Shown here piece after piece: positions 10,801-19,742 of a stretch of 64,000 nt of DNA. Source of the DNA: Ruminococcus sp. (lineage in GTDB: Bacteria > Bacillota > Clostridia > Oscillospirales > Ruminococcaceae); the NCBI GenBank assembly GCA_015066705.1, contig SVNV01000002.1, positions 1-64,000 of the forward strand, in the 5' to 3' direction. The position numbers were made by a program, and so were the translations under genes. Below the pieces are notes generated by a model. The model searched no databases. It saw nothing but the letters and a program-made list of their open reading frames with translations, and was not told where the DNA came from. Position 1 is the stretch's first letter. Each line of letters begins with the position of its first letter.

Positions 10801-11765
10801 AGTGTCAGTCTAAGCACGGTGTATGTGCTAAGTGTTACGGTGCTAACCTTGCAAACGGAAAGATTGTTTCTGTTGGTGAAGCTGTTGGTGTAATCGCTGC
10901 TCAGTCAATCGGTGAACCTGGTACACAGCTTACAATGAGAACATTCCATACAGGTGGTATCGCTTCTGCAGAAGACATTACACAGGGTCTTCCACGAGTT
11001 GAAGAACTCTTTGAAAGCAGAAGACCAAAGGGTGCTGCTATTATCACATCAATCGACGGTACTATCAAGATTGAAGAAATCAAGAAGAATACAAAGCAGA
11101 TTACAGTTACTGACGAGTCAATGGGTGAAGCAAGAGTTGAAGTTTATGCTATCCCATACGGATATAAGATTAAGGTTCGTGACGGTCAGGCTGTAAAGGC
11201 AGGAGAACCGCTTACAGAAGGTTCAATCAACCCATCAGATATCCTTGCAGTTAACGGCGAAAAGGCTGTTGAAAACTACATCATTACAGAAGTTCAGAAG
11301 GTTTATAGACTTCAGGGTGTAGATATCAACGATAAGCATATCGAAGTTATTGTAAGACAGATGATGAAGAAGGTTAAGGTTGACGATAGCGGAAGTAGCT
11401 TCCTCCTCCCAGGAACTCTTATTTCCAAGACAGAAGTTGACCAGATTAACGCTCAGATTCAGGAAGAAATTGATGCAGGCGATATTACTGCAAGACTTGT
11501 TACAACGGTACCAGTTCTTCAGGGTATCACAAAGGCATCATCAAATTCTGACTCATTCCTTTCAGCTGCTTCCTTCCAGGAAACAACAAAGGCACTTACA
11601 GATGCTGCTATCAGAGGAAAGAGCGACAGACTTTCAGGTCTTAAGGAAAATGTTCTTATCGGTAAGCTTATTCCTGCAGGTACAGGTATGGACGTTTATA
11701 ATAACGTTCAGATTCAGAAAACTGAAACTCCGGCAACCGAAGCAACAATCGTTCCTATGATTTAA
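7815..11765 (+). CDS. rpoC: DNA-directed RNA polymerase subunit beta'
   Basis: The 1316-residue beta' subunit. Translation starts at TTG 7815 behind AAAGGAAGAAGGG; the product begins [19 protein letters not shown], the normal N-terminus. The first zinc site is seen as [11 protein letters not shown]...CERCG, the catalytic magnesium loop as [12 protein letters not shown], and the second zinc site as [13 protein letters not shown]. The C-terminal DPBB and jaw regions appear complete. Co-transcribed with rpoB and followed by an intrinsic terminator. Confidence 0.98.
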   Translation: MEFNTFESIKIGLASPDQIREWSYGVVERPETINYRTQKPERDGLFCERIFGPSKDWECHCGKYKKIRFKGKVCERCGVEVTRAKVRRERMGHIELAAPVSHIWYFKGTPSRIGQILEVSQKRLEEVLYFTKYIVIDAGNTGMIKGQLLTEKDYTDMREKYEDEFFAMMGAEAIELMLKEYAPDRYESFIAGHKAKFINITGLDADDFEKFLYGRQYLITRIENTKSEEEYEVGQVISRETYFELLRAADRDRTNYKDKNPGGDTDHIVFEAVSNSTYIKQLFDENWEEFANDEAYADIAPEKWENNLKMLSNELKEELKDLPHGQKKIKLLKRLEIVEAFIQSGNCPSWMVLDVVPVIPPDIRPMVMLDGGRYATSDLNDLYRRVINRNNRLRRMLQLEAPDIIVRNEKRMLQEAVDALIDNGRHGRPVTGPNNRAFKSLSDMLKGKQGRFRQNLLGKRVDYSGRSVIVVGPELKMYQCGLPKEMALELFKPFVMKRLVDTNPQINIKSARKMVDRARPEVWDALENVIQGHPVMLNRAPTLHRLGIQAFEPVLVEGRAIKLHPLVCTAFNADFDGDQMAVHVPLSAEAQAEARFLMLAANNLLKPSDGRPVAVPSQDMVLGSYYLTLEKKGEAGEGKVFKDVNEALMAYDAGVVSLHAPIKVKITKTIGEKQVSKLIDATVGRLIFNDNIPQNLGFVDRTNSEKMFDLEVSFLVKKKQLSEIIERCIRIHGTATTSEVLDKVKALGFKFSTKAAITVAVCDAEVPAAKKDILANADNLIAKIETQYKRGYISREEKSKKFIEIWNKATDEVTDALKSGLDPYNPINMMADSGARGSINQIRQLAGMRGLIANTSGSTIEMPIRANYREGLNVLEYFISSRGARKGLADTALRTADSGYLTRRLVDVSQDVIIYEEDCGTTSGIEVFEIRNGNEKIEPLSERLVGRYLVEDLVDPETHEIVVSHNKLMNEHDAKRVCEILEAMGQTKITIRSVLQCQSKHGVCAKCYGANLANGKIVSVGEAVGVIAAQSIGEPGTQLTMRTFHTGGIASAEDITQGLPRVEELFESRRPKGAAIITSIDGTIKIEEIKKNTKQITVTDESMGEARVEVYAIPYGYKIKVRDGQAVKAGEPLTEGSINPSDILAVNGEKAVENYIITEVQKVYRLQGVDINDKHIEVIVRQMMKKVKVDDSGSSFLLPGTLISKTEVDQINAQIQEEIDAGDITARLVTTVPVLQGITKASSNSDSFLSAASFQETTKALTDAAIRGKSDRLSGLKENVLIGKLIPAGTGMDVYNNVQIQKTETPATEATIVPMI

Positions 11766-11772
11766 TAATTAA

Positions 11773-11803
11773 ACTCCATCGACGCTTGTCGGTGGAGTTT
11801 TTC
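11773..11803 (+). terminator. rpoBC terminator
   Basis: ACTCCATCGAC (11773-11783) pairs with GTCGGTGGAGT (11788-11798, one G-U) around a 4-nt loop and is followed by TTTTTC, seven bases after the rpoC stop. Confidence 0.9.
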
Positions 11804-11805
11804 TT

Positions 11806-11883
11806 TGCACTTGAACGGGTACTACGTACCTTGACGACCTGACGGTCGTCGGTTTGCACTTCACGCAAACCCGTTCAAGTGCA
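11806..11883. repeat. cloverleaf-like palindromic element
   Basis: A 15-bp perfect outer stem (11806-11820 with 11869-11883) encloses three smaller hairpins: GGTAC/GTACC at 11818-11830, GACGACC/GGTCGTC at 11833-11850 and GGTTTGC/GCAAACC at 11851-11871; the first and last compete with the outer stem. It is much richer in G+C than the flanks, has no ORF and comes after a complete terminator, so it is not needed for rpoC termination. It looks like a REP/BIME-like repeat unit, but no second copy is obvious in the window. Confidence 0.6.
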
Positions 11884-12017
11884 TATGAAATAAAAGATAG
11901 CGCATTCTGAATACTTTTTGAGGAAAAATCTTGATTTTTTTAAAAAAACAGTAGCAAATTTCTGATTTGTGTGTTATAATATATTATGTATGTGATTATG
12001 ACAATTTGGAGAATGCT

Positions 12018-12800
12018 ATGAATTTGATGATTGATGATATGAATATAAATTACGATTTTCGTGGCGAGGAAAATGGGGGAGATACCCTTGTTGTTCTTCT
12101 TCACGGCTGGGGTTCGAATATTAAACTATTTGATAACCTTATGAATGTTATCGCTCAGAAGTATCCTGTTACAGCTCTTGATATGCCGGGATTCGGCCTT
12201 TCAGATGAGCAGAGCGAGCCTTGGGACGTTGGTCAGTATACCGACTTCGTGATTAAGTTTGTTGAGAAATTTGATTATAAAAAGGTTATTCTTCTCGGAC
12301 ATTCCTTCGGCGGAAGAGTTATTATTAAAATGCTTACCCAAAGAGAAATTCCTTTTGAAGTCCCGAGAATTATTATGGTTGACGCTGCGGGAATTAAACC
12401 TAAAAAGACTTTTAAACAGAAATTCCGCCAGAGAGTTTATAAAATCGGTAAATGGTTTTATAACCTCAGCTTTGTAAAAAAGCTTTCTCCACAGGGAATT
12501 GATAAATGGCGTAAAAAATTCGGCTCTGCTGATTATAACGACGCTTCTGAAATTATGAAGGCTACTCTTGTAAAAACTGTCAACGAGGATTTGACTGAAT
12601 ATATTTCAAAAATAACTGCCGACGCACTTCTTATCTGGGGTGAAAATGATACGGCAACTCCACTTTCAGATGGTCAGCTTATGGAAAAGCTTATTAAAAA
12701 TTCAGGACTTGTAATACTGAAAAATGCAGGACATTATAGCTTCCTCGAACAACAGTATACTTTCAACGCTGTTATAAAATCATACCTTAAAATCAGTTAG
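12018..12800 (+). CDS. alpha/beta hydrolase
   Basis: A 260-residue cytosolic alpha/beta-fold hydrolase. It has the oxyanion motif HGWGSN near residue 31, the nucleophile elbow GHSFGG, an aspartate in the WGENDTATP strand and the final histidine in AGHYSF, so the triad looks intact. The start at 12018 has GGAGA five bases upstream; TATAAT at 11975-11980 with an extended TG is the probable promoter. The Mur ligase gene follows after 17 bp and ddl after that, so a cell-wall-related substrate is likely but not shown by sequence. Confidence 0.85.
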   Translation: MNLMIDDMNINYDFRGEENGGDTLVVLLHGWGSNIKLFDNLMNVIAQKYPVTALDMPGFGLSDEQSEPWDVGQYTDFVIKFVEKFDYKKVILLGHSFGGRVIIKMLTQREIPFEVPRIIMVDAAGIKPKKTFKQKFRQRVYKIGKWFYNLSFVKKLSPQGIDKWRKKFGSADYNDASEIMKATLVKTVNEDLTEYISKITADALLIWGENDTATPLSDGQLMEKLIKNSGLVILKNAGHYSFLEQQYTFNAVIKSYLKIS

Positions 12801-12817
12801 AAGGGAATTGTCTTTTG

Positions 12818-14362
12818 ATGCTTACTTCGATTATTTTAACGATAATTATGCTGGCATTGGCTTTTTTCGGAATATGGAGCTTTATCCATATTTTCCAGCT
12901 TAATTCCTATAAGCCAAAGGAACAGCTTAAATGGTATAAAAAAAATTTCAGACGTGTGACACCTTGTATTATCGCATTTCTGTTATTTGTCGTTCTCGGA
13001 ATACTCAATGCTCATTTTGTATTTTTTGTAATTTCAGGACTTGCACTTGTTGTGTTTATGAAGCCTAAAAAGGCTAAAAAACCTCTTGTTATTACTCCGA
13101 GAGTAAAGAGAATGCTTGCTACCTGCGGAGTTTTTTATGTGGCACTTGCTTTGGGGATTTTTCTTTCGGAAAAACTCCTTGTCAAGTCGGTTTTTCTCGG
13201 TGTAGGAAGTGGTTTCACACCTCTTGTTATCCTTCTTGCAAACCTTGTGAACAAGCCGATTGAGCTTTCAATCAACCGCTGGTATATTAACGACGCCAAG
13301 AAAATTCTCAGAAGCAATAATAATCTCAAAATCATTGGTGTTACAGGTAGCTTTGGAAAAACAAGCGTAAAATTCTACCTGAATACTCTCTTGAGAGCAA
13401 AGTATAACACACTTATGACTCCTGAAAGCTATAATACCCCTCTTGGAATCGTAAGAACAATCCGTGAAAAGCTTAAGGCTACTCACCAGATTTTTATCTG
13501 CGAAATGGGTGCAAGAAATGTTGGCGATATCAAGGAAATCTGCGATATTGTTCATCCGCATCACGGAGTAATCACAACTGTCGGTGAACAGCACCTTGAA
13601 ACCTTCAAGACTATTGATAATATAAAAAAGACAAAATTTGAACTTGCTGACAGCCTTACTGATGACGCATTTCTGTTTGTAAACGGCGACTGCGAGGCTA
13701 TCACAACTCATAACCATAAAAAACTTCCGAATGCTGTTTCCTACGGTCTTAAAGAGGGAAATACCTATCAGGCTTTTGATATTAGAATTTCAGAACGTGG
13801 AAGTGAATTTAAGGTTAAGACAGCCGACGGGGAAGTATGCGAATTTACAACAAAGCTTATCGGCGAACATAACGTTATAAATATAACCGGTGCTCTCGCA
13901 GTTTCACATAAGATGGGTATTCCACTTGAAAAGCTTCGCCCACAGGTAAGAAAACTTGAAAGCGTGCCACACAGACTTGAACTTGTAAATCGTGGCGGAA
14001 TTATTATCGTTGATGATGCTTATAATTCAAATCCAAGCGGTGCTAAGGCTGCCCTTGATACTATCCAGTATTTTGACGGAATGAAAATTCTCGTTACTCC
14101 CGGTATGGTTGAGCTTGGCTCAATGCAGGACGAACTCAACTATAACTTCGGTAAGGAATCAGCTGAGGCTTGTGATTTTATCGTGCTTGTTGGTGAAAAA
14201 CAGACTAAGCCTATCTATGACGGCGTTAAGGATGCAGGCTATGATATGAATAACTGCTATGTTGCAACTGACCTTAACGACGCTTTGAAAAAAGTATATT
14301 CAATTCAGACAGATAAAAAGAAAATTGTGCTTCTTGAAAACGACCTGCCTGACAATTACTGA
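12818..14362 (+). CDS. membrane-anchored MurF-like Mur ligase
   Basis: A 514-residue protein. The first 150 or so residues carry three to four hydrophobic segments (for example ILTIIMLALAFFGIWSF and CIIAFLLFVVLGILNAHFVF) in place of the usual soluble UDP-MurNAc-binding domain of MurF. The Mur ligase core follows: ATP loop VTGSFGKTS, the central domain with CEMGARNVGDI and TTVGEQHLE, and the C-terminal domain with the MurF-like DDAYNSNPSGAKAAL. The expected reaction is ATP-dependent addition of D-Ala-D-Ala or a related dipeptide, here at the membrane. ATG 12818 is chosen; TTG 12815 is equally well placed behind AAGGGAA. The next gene is a D-Ala-D-Ala ligase, the natural supplier of its substrate. 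Confidence 0.8.
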   Translation: MLTSIILTIIMLALAFFGIWSFIHIFQLNSYKPKEQLKWYKKNFRRVTPCIIAFLLFVVLGILNAHFVFFVISGLALVVFMKPKKAKKPLVITPRVKRMLATCGVFYVALALGIFLSEKLLVKSVFLGVGSGFTPLVILLANLVNKPIELSINRWYINDAKKILRSNNNLKIIGVTGSFGKTSVKFYLNTLLRAKYNTLMTPESYNTPLGIVRTIREKLKATHQIFICEMGARNVGDIKEICDIVHPHHGVITTVGEQHLETFKTIDNIKKTKFELADSLTDDAFLFVNGDCEAITTHNHKKLPNAVSYGLKEGNTYQAFDIRISERGSEFKVKTADGEVCEFTTKLIGEHNVINITGALAVSHKMGIPLEKLRPQVRKLESVPHRLELVNRGGIIIVDDAYNSNPSGAKAALDTIQYFDGMKILVTPGMVELGSMQDELNYNFGKESAEACDFIVLVGEKQTKPIYDGVKDAGYDMNNCYVATDLNDALKKVYSIQTDKKKIVLLENDLPDNY

Positions 14363-14380
14363 TTGAAAGGATATGACATT

Positions 14381-15574
14381 ATGAAAATCAAACTTGGTGT
14401 TTTTTTCGGAGGAAAGAGCGTAGAACACGAAATTTCTATCATTTCAGCTGTTCAGGCTATGTACTCACTTGATAAGGAAAAATACGATATAATACCTGTT
14501 TATATCACAAAGAATAACGAATTTTATACCGGAGAAAAGCTCACTGATATCGAAAACTATAAGAATTTAAATGCTTTACTTAAGAATTCACAGAGAATTA
14601 TCCTCGTGAATACAGGCAATAAGGTTGAGCTGATGAAATTCCCGTTTAAAAAGTTCGGAAATAATACAGTTGACTATATTGATATTGCATTTCCTATAGT
14701 TCATGGAACAAATGTTGAAGACGGCTCACTTCAGGGCTATCTTAAAACCTTGAATCTCCCATACGTCGGCTGTGATGTGCTTTCGTCGGCAGTAGGTATG
14801 GATAAGTACGTTATGAAGACTGTACTTAAGGATAATAATATTCCTGTACTTGATTGTAAGTGCTATCTCGCTAAGGATTTTGACAATCCTGACGCTGTTA
14901 TGGACGAAATTGAAAAGGAAATCGGTTATCCTGTTATTGTAAAGCCTGTAAATCTTGGTTCTTCAATCGGAATTTCAAAGGCATCTGACAGAGAAAAGCT
15001 CTATGAATCACTTTCAACAGCCTTTGATTACGCTTCAAAGGTACTTGTAGAAACCTGTATTGAAAACTTAAAGGAAATTAACTGCTCAGTTTGTGGTGAC
15101 GTTGATGAGGCAGATGCTTCTGAATGCGAAGAACCGATAAACAGCGATGAAATCTTAAGCTATGAAGAAAAGTATCTTGGCGGTGCCAAGGATTCAGGAA
15201 GTAAGGGAATGGCTTCTACAAAGCGCCTTATTCCTGCAAATATCACACCAGAACAGCGTGAAGATATCAGAAATCTTGCAGTTAAGGCGTTTCAGTGTCT
15301 CGGCTGTAATGGTGTATCAAGAATAGACTTTATGATTGATAAGGATACTCAGAAAATCTGGCTTAATGAAATCAATACTATCCCGGGAAGCCTTTCTTTC
15401 TACCTCTGGGAACCGATAGGTACACCTTATACAGAGCTTCTTGACAAGATGATTGACCTTGCTATGAAGAGAGAAAGAGAATCAGAAAATATTACCTATG
15501 TCTTTGATACAAACGTGCTTTCAGGCGTTAAGCTTGGCGGCGGAACAAAGGGTGCTAAAGGCTCAAAAATGTAA
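14381..15574 (+). CDS. ddl: D-alanine--D-alanine ligase family protein
   Basis: A 397-residue ATP-grasp ligase, about 30 longer than usual Ddl. It begins KLGVFFGGKSVEHEIS, the family N-terminus, and has the ATP-grasp strand GYPVIVKPVNLGSSIGIS and the metal-binding end WLNEINTIPGS. The omega-loop reads YEEKYLGG, with a tyrosine as in D-Ala-D-Ala enzymes rather than VanA-type D-Ala-D-Lac ligases; this is an inference from motif memory. A Cys/Asp/Glu-rich insertion precedes that loop, and a Gly/Lys-rich tail ends the protein. The start at 14381 has GAAAGGA upstream; the gene is 18 bp behind the Mur ligase. Confidence 0.9.
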   Translation: MKIKLGVFFGGKSVEHEISIISAVQAMYSLDKEKYDIIPVYITKNNEFYTGEKLTDIENYKNLNALLKNSQRIILVNTGNKVELMKFPFKKFGNNTVDYIDIAFPIVHGTNVEDGSLQGYLKTLNLPYVGCDVLSSAVGMDKYVMKTVLKDNNIPVLDCKCYLAKDFDNPDAVMDEIEKEIGYPVIVKPVNLGSSIGISKASDREKLYESLSTAFDYASKVLVETCIENLKEINCSVCGDVDEADASECEEPINSDEILSYEEKYLGGAKDSGSKGMASTKRLIPANITPEQREDIRNLAVKAFQCLGCNGVSRIDFMIDKDTQKIWLNEINTIPGSLSFYLWEPIGTPYTELLDKMIDLAMKRERESENITYVFDTNVLSGVKLGGGTKGAKGSKM

Positions 15575-15589
15575 TTTGCAATATATAAT

Positions 15590-15622
15590 AAAAGTCCACT
15601 CTGTTTAAGAGTGGACTTTTTT
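15590..15622. terminator. bidirectional terminator for ddl and the lipoprotein gene
   Basis: A 13-bp perfect stem (15590-15602 with 15608-15620) around a 5-nt loop ends in T-runs on both strands. The stop codon of the minus-strand lipoprotein gene lies within it. Confidence 0.9.
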
Positions 15623-16117
15623 AAAGCTTTTGAATATGATTTCTATATCTTTTCCTATTGTAATCTCTTCCGGAAGCCTGTTTTTGTTGTAGGTAACCTT
15701 TAAATCTCCACCGTCAAAAACGCCTTTTCCTGAAACTATATCACCATCAGAGGAAAATTCCATATCTTTTCCACGTGCTATGTATTCGAGTGACCTTGCA
15801 ACAAAATCACAGACGTTGCTGTCAGGCATTGAGCTCCGCTCGCCTTCCTGAATAAGCCCGTTATAGGAAATTTTGTACTTGTCATTTTCAAGCACAACCG
15901 ACATATCCTTGATTTCAGCAGGCTGAATATAAGTAAATACCCATCGTTCACTTGTTTTCTTGCCCGAAATAGTAAAAGCCTCGTTACTGAAATTGACAGT
16001 TGCTTCAAACTGATAATCAGAATTTAAATCAGGTCTCTTGGCAGTTGTGTCAGAACAACCTGTAAGAAAGATAAAAGCTGTCAATATTAATAGTAAAACA
16101 AGGCCTCTGATATTCAT
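15605..16117 (-). CDS. small lipoprotein, function unknown
   Basis: The 170-residue product has a lipoprotein signal peptide (MNIRGLVLLLILTAFIF, lipobox LTGC, Cys21). The mature part is predicted mostly beta-stranded, with segments such as FEATVNFSNEAFTISGKK and GDLKVTYNKNRLPEEITI, reminiscent of LolA/LppX-like or outer-leaflet lipoproteins, but I do not recognise the family. AGGTGA lies upstream. It starts 7 bp after nnr ends and is the last gene of the acpS-nnr operon. Confidence 0.75.
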   Translation of the reverse strand: MNIRGLVLLLILTAFIFLTGCSDTTAKRPDLNSDYQFEATVNFSNEAFTISGKKTSERWVFTYIQPAEIKDMSVVLENDKYKISYNGLIQEGERSSMPDSNVCDFVARSLEYIARGKDMEFSSDGDIVSGKGVFDGGDLKVTYNKNRLPEEITIGKDIEIIFKSFKKVHS

Positions 16118-16124
16118 AATTCAC

Positions 16125-17606
16125 CTAAATGTCAAGTATTTTGAACACATAGGGTAATGCGGAAATTATGTCGCTTCCGATAATTCCACGTTCAGAAAGA
16201 CTCTCACTGAGGATTTCAGCGGTTTTTCCTAAGATGTAACAACCACAGGCACAAGCCTTTAAAGGTTCAACACCCTGAGCAACTATTCCGCATATCAAAC
16301 CTGCCAGAATGTCGCCACTTCCGCCTTTTGAAAGGGCAGTATTACCTGATTTGTTAAGATAAACTGTTTTTCCGTCGGTAATAAATGTGTCAGCACCCTT
16401 TGAAACAACAATGCAGTTCAAATCCTTAGCCACTTTCACGGCGTATAGAAGTCTGTCCGCCAGTATTTCCTCTACTGAAACCCCGCATATTCTGGAAAGC
16501 TCAGCAGGGTGAGGTGTCAAGATAACTTTATCCTTTGCGTTCAATACTACATTTATATTCTCAGAAATAAGATTTATTCCGTCTGCGTCAATTATTAACG
16601 GCGAAACCGACTGAGAAATCATTTCCTCAACAAGTCTCTTGTCACAGTCTCCTAATCCGCAACCGATAAGAGTTGCTGTTGATTTTTTGCTTGTAATTTT
16701 ACTGATTGAGGCATCAATGTCACTTTTGTCAATTTTTGTGTAAATTGCTTCAGGGAGCTGAGTAAACAAACTGTCGCATATTTCTTTGTCAGAAAAAAGC
16801 TCAACAAGTCCCACACCGCTTCTTAATGCAGAAGCCAACGAAAGTGCAGCAGCACCCTTGTACTGGTTTGAACCGCAAATCAGATTTGCCTTGCCGAAAG
16901 TACCTTTGTGTCCGTCAGCAATTCTTTCAGGCATAACATCAGCAGGGAAGTCGTCATCAAGCAGGGTAATTTCAATGTCGCTGTATTTTTCCAAATCATA
17001 AGGAATACCAATGTCACATACTTTAATTTCACCACAGTATTCAGTTGCAGGCTTTAATAAACAACCAATTTTTTCACTGTGAAAAGTAACTGTTTCATCA
17101 AAGTGAAAAGACCCGTTGCTGACTTTTCCTGTAAGACAGTCAACTCCCGACGGACAATCACAGGCAATTCTGTAAGCACTGCTGTTTTCTGCCAGGATGA
17201 AAATAGTCTTTACATTTTCAGGTAAATCGCCCTTAAATCCTGTACCAAAAACAGCATCAATAATAATATCAGCCTCAGTAATTACACTTTCATCACTGAT
17301 TTTAACTCTATCGTCAAGTAAAGAAAAGGCTTTGATTCCAAGTTCACTTTTCGGCTCACCCAGAACGTTTATAACGCTGACATTCATTCCGTCAGCAATA
17401 AGGTGATTTGCACAGACGTAACCGTCACCTGCGTTGTTTCCTTTGCCACAAAGAATAACAACGTTTTTAACCATTTTATCGTATGCTATTTTTCTTACAA
17501 TCTTAGAAAGCTCATATCCTGCGTTACACATAAGCTCCCACAAGCTGATACCACAATCTACTGCATATTTTTCAGCATTTCTCATAGCTTTCGGTGTTAA
17601 AATCAT
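16125..17606 (-). CDS. nnr: bifunctional NAD(P)H-hydrate epimerase / ADP-dependent NAD(P)H-hydrate dehydratase
   Basis: The 493-residue repair enzyme restores damaged, hydrated NAD(P)H. The N-terminal epimerase half (about 1-205) has GKGNNAGDGYVCANHL; the C-terminal ribokinase-like dehydratase half (about 215-493) has IIDADGINLIS, LTPHPAELSRI and the ADP/phosphate motif GGSGDILAGLICG. Its start codon overlaps the acpS stop by 4 bp (ATGA), and the acpS-nnr pairing is widespread in bacteria. GGAGGTGG upstream is a strong ribosome binding site. Confidence 0.95.
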   Translation of the reverse strand: MILTPKAMRNAEKYAVDCGISLWELMCNAGYELSKIVRKIAYDKMVKNVVILCGKGNNAGDGYVCANHLIADGMNVSVINVLGEPKSELGIKAFSLLDDRVKISDESVITEADIIIDAVFGTGFKGDLPENVKTIFILAENSSAYRIACDCPSGVDCLTGKVSNGSFHFDETVTFHSEKIGCLLKPATEYCGEIKVCDIGIPYDLEKYSDIEITLLDDDFPADVMPERIADGHKGTFGKANLICGSNQYKGAAALSLASALRSGVGLVELFSDKEICDSLFTQLPEAIYTKIDKSDIDASISKITSKKSTATLIGCGLGDCDKRLVEEMISQSVSPLIIDADGINLISENINVVLNAKDKVILTPHPAELSRICGVSVEEILADRLLYAVKVAKDLNCIVVSKGADTFITDGKTVYLNKSGNTALSKGGSGDILAGLICGIVAQGVEPLKACACGCYILGKTAEILSESLSERGIIGSDIISALPYVFKILDI

Positions 17607-17977
17607 AAATTTCCACCTCTCTTAAAAGCGATTACAACAGCTGTTGCATAATCCTTAGTATGCGAAATGCTCACATCAAAATCAAGCTCAAGCCTGTCAG
17701 CAAGCTCCTTTGCTTTTCCTGTAAGCTCTAAATAAGGTGCTCCCAATTCATCTCTTAAAACGCTGATTTCGTTCAGAGAAAAGTCCCTTACACCTGTTTT
17801 TATAGCCTTTGAAAAAGCTTCCTTGACAGCCCAGTGACCTGCCATAGTTTCAAAAGGATTTTTCTTTGTCAAAAAAAGGGCAGACTCCTTTTCGGAGAAA
17901 ACCCTTTCCATAAAACGTCCTTTTTGTGAGCTTTTTCTGATTCTTTCAATTTCAACCAAATCAATTCCCACATTCAT
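17603..17977 (-). CDS. acpS: holo-[acyl-carrier-protein] synthase
   Basis: The 124-residue enzyme transfers 4'-phosphopantetheine from CoA to acyl carrier protein. It begins MNVGIDLVEIERI and has ERVFSEKE and the catalytic WAVKEAFSKA region. ATG 17977 is chosen because homologues start there; a TTG at 17989 would add four residues. The ribosome binding site is weak, suggesting coupling to the preceding gene, which ends 14 bp upstream. Confidence 0.93.
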   Translation of the reverse strand: MNVGIDLVEIERIRKSSQKGRFMERVFSEKESALFLTKKNPFETMAGHWAVKEAFSKAIKTGVRDFSLNEISVLRDELGAPYLELTGKAKELADRLELDFDVSISHTKDYATAVVIAFKRGGNL

Positions 17978-17991
17978 ACTTAATACCAAAC

Positions 17992-18513
17992 CTATCTTTT
18001 TACATTTGCTCTTACAGCTACAGGAAGATTGTCAATTAAAAGCTCCAGCATTTCCTCGTTAGGAGTAAATATAAGATAACATTCACCGTATTTTTTGCTT
18101 GTAAAAGCCATATACCAGTGCTCCTCTTCAAAACCGCTTGAAGCATCAACAATAGTCTTTTCGTCGTCAAACTCTACACTTTCTGAATATCTTGCAAACT
18201 CTGTAACTCCCTTGATGTTAGCACTTACAAGACGCTTTCTTTTACGCTGTCCCATAATCTTGTCAATGTCAAGGTCGCCGTTTGTGTAGAGATATTCATA
18301 TTCAATCTGTAAATCCTTGCCGAAATAGAAAGCACCGTAGATAATAAATCCCGAAGCAAACATTCCCATAAGCATAAACTGCGGAGCCATTATTATAGCA
18401 AGCACTATAAGAAGCCCTGAAATTGAAAGTGCCATAATAACAAGCATAGTTTTTCTCAGAAAATCGTTTGTAGTATAAGCTTTTTTAACAAGCTGTTCCT
18501 TGTAAGTATCCAT
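17992..18513 (-). CDS. two-TM membrane protein, possibly DUF6106-like
   Basis: A 173-residue protein with two adjacent transmembrane segments near residues 22-65 (MLVIMALSISGLLIVLAIIM and MLMGMFASGFIIYGAFYFG) and a soluble C-terminal part. The layout (KDLQIEYEYLYTNGDLDIDKI, then a KRKRLVS strand) resembles YcxB/DUF6106-type proteins; I am not certain of the family. It is the first gene of the acpS-nnr operon. No function is known. Confidence 0.75.
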   Translation of the reverse strand: MDTYKEQLVKKAYTTNDFLRKTMLVIMALSISGLLIVLAIIMAPQFMLMGMFASGFIIYGAFYFGKDLQIEYEYLYTNGDLDIDKIMGQRKRKRLVSANIKGVTEFARYSESVEFDDEKTIVDASSGFEEEHWYMAFTSKKYGECYLIFTPNEEMLELLIDNLPVAVRANVKR

Positions 18514-18585
18514 TTTTGTACCTGTCCTTAAATATAATAATATACATATATTTTACCATAAACCTTTTAAAATTTCAATAGGTAC

Positions 18586-18614
18586 TTGACCTTATTTGAA
18601 TTTTAATGTAAAAT
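18586..18614 (+). promoter_or_regulatory. dtd promoter
   Basis: TTGACC (18586-18591) and TAAAAT (18609-18614) with a 17-bp spacer, 37 bp before dtd. Confidence 0.7.
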
Positions 18615-18650
18615 CATATTATTGATTTTGTGAAAATATCGGAGGAATAA

Positions 18651-19109
18651 ATGAGAGTTGTAATACAGCGTGTAAATTACGCAGATGTAAAGGTTGACGG
18701 GAAAATAACAGGACAGATAGGGAAGGGCTACCTTATCCTTTTGGGTGTAGGTCCTGATGATACAGAGAAGGACTGTGAAAAGCTTGTTGATAAAATCAAG
18801 GGACTAAGAATTTTCGCTGATGAAAACGACAAGATTAACCTTTCTGTTTCTGATGTTTCGGGGAAAATTCTCGTTGTATCGCAGTTTACACTTTATGCTG
18901 ACTGCAGAAAGGGAAACAGACCGAGCTTTGTAAATGCCGCACCACCAGCTCTTGCAGAAAAGCTCTACGAGTATTTTGTTCAAATTTGTAACGAGCGTAT
19001 CTGTCAAAATACTCAGAAGGGTGTTTTTGGTGCAGATATGAAGGTTTCCCTTGAAAATGACGGTCCATTCACCGTTGTGATAGAATGTAATAACGGCGTG
19101 ATTTCTTAG
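18651..19109 (+). CDS. dtd: D-aminoacyl-tRNA deacylase
   Basis: The 152-residue DTD proofreading enzyme hydrolyses D-amino acids from mischarged tRNA. It begins MRVVIQRV and has the diagnostic [17 protein letters not shown]; the second cross-subunit Gly-Pro motif is less canonical but present as NDGPFTVVI near the end. GGAGGA lies 7 bp upstream. The ArsC-like gene follows after 10 bp. Confidence 0.95.
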   Translation: MRVVIQRVNYADVKVDGKITGQIGKGYLILLGVGPDDTEKDCEKLVDKIKGLRIFADENDKINLSVSDVSGKILVVSQFTLYADCRKGNRPSFVNAAPPALAEKLYEYFVQICNERICQNTQKGVFGADMKVSLENDGPFTVVIECNNGVIS

Positions 19110-19119
19110 AGGTGTAGCT

Positions 19120-19461
19120 ATGAATATTCAGATTTTTGGAAAGAATAAGTGCTTTGATACCAAAAAAGCACAGAGATATTTCAAAGAGCGTGGAATTAAA
19201 TTTCAGTTTGTTGACTTAAAGGTCAAGGGACTTAGTAAAGGCGAGATTGAGAGCGTTATGAAGGCTGTGGGTGGCTTTGAGAAGATTTTTGACAGCGATT
19301 CAAAGGAAAAAGACGCACTACTCGTAAAGTATCTTGCTGACGACAGCGCTAAAATAGAGAAAGTGCTTGATAATCCTATGCTTCTGAAAACACCAATCGT
19401 GAGAAACGGTAAACATGCAACAGTAGGCTATCAGCCCGACGTGTGGAAAAGCTGGGAATAA
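19120..19461 (+). CDS. ArsC/Spx-family thioredoxin-fold protein
   Basis: A 113-residue arsenate-reductase-family protein. It starts MNIQIFGKNKCFDTKKA, with one N-terminal Cys (Cys11) and no second Cys three residues later, so it is unlike CXXC-type Spx regulators. The middle (LKVKGLSKGEIESVMKA) and the C-terminal cis-proline strand (LLKTPIVRNG) fit the ArsC fold. True arsenate reduction is not implied; many members are of unknown role. It is co-transcribed with dtd. Confidence 0.85.
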   Translation: MNIQIFGKNKCFDTKKAQRYFKERGIKFQFVDLKVKGLSKGEIESVMKAVGGFEKIFDSDSKEKDALLVKYLADDSAKIEKVLDNPMLLKTPIVRNGKHATVGYQPDVWKSWE

Positions 19462-19487
19462 TTTGTGATTTTAACGTCAAAAAATCC

Positions 19488-19516
19488 TTGACATCGGGTT
19501 ATTTCTGTGGTATAAT
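19488..19516 (+). promoter_or_regulatory. tRNA-Arg promoter
   Basis: Perfect consensus TTGACA (19488-19493) and TATAAT (19511-19516) with 17-bp spacing, 30 bp before the tRNA. Confidence 0.9.
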
Positions 19517-19546
19517 ATATAATCGTGGTGAGAGCCACGTTATAAT

Positions 19547-19623
19547 GCGCTGCTAGCTCAGCTGGATAGAGTGACTGGCTACGAACCAGTAGGTCAGGGG
19601 TTCGAGTCCCTTGCAGCGCGCCA
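19547..19623 (+). tRNA. tRNA-Arg (anticodon ACG)
   Basis: A complete cloverleaf: acceptor GCGCTGC pairs with GCAGCGC, the anticodon stem is ACTGG/CCAGT with loop CTACGAA (anticodon at 19581-19583), and the T-arm contains GGTTCGAGTCC. The 3' CCA is encoded. ACG would be edited to ICG and read CGU/CGC/CGA. Confidence 0.97.
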
Positions 19624-19680
19624 GCAAACGTGACGTTTGCATCCATATCCCTCGCAGAGAAATCTGTGAGGGATTTTTAT
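19624..19680 (+). terminator. hairpin plus intrinsic terminator after tRNA-Arg
   Basis: A short perfect hairpin GCAAACG/CGTTTGC (19624-19640) follows the CCA directly. A 12-bp stem (19647-19658 with 19663-19674, one G-U) followed by TTTTAT forms the terminator. Confidence 0.85.
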
Positions 19681-19742
19681 TTAGACTAGCTCGAGGTTTA
19701 AATGTTGAGTATGTTTTTCATTGCGACTTTATTTTTGTAATC

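Noticed and set aside
19431..19646. Minus-strand ORF whose translation contains GTRTPDLLVRSQSLYPAELA
   Set aside because: It is the well-known false protein made by reading the complement of a tRNA; tRNA-Arg occupies this DNA.
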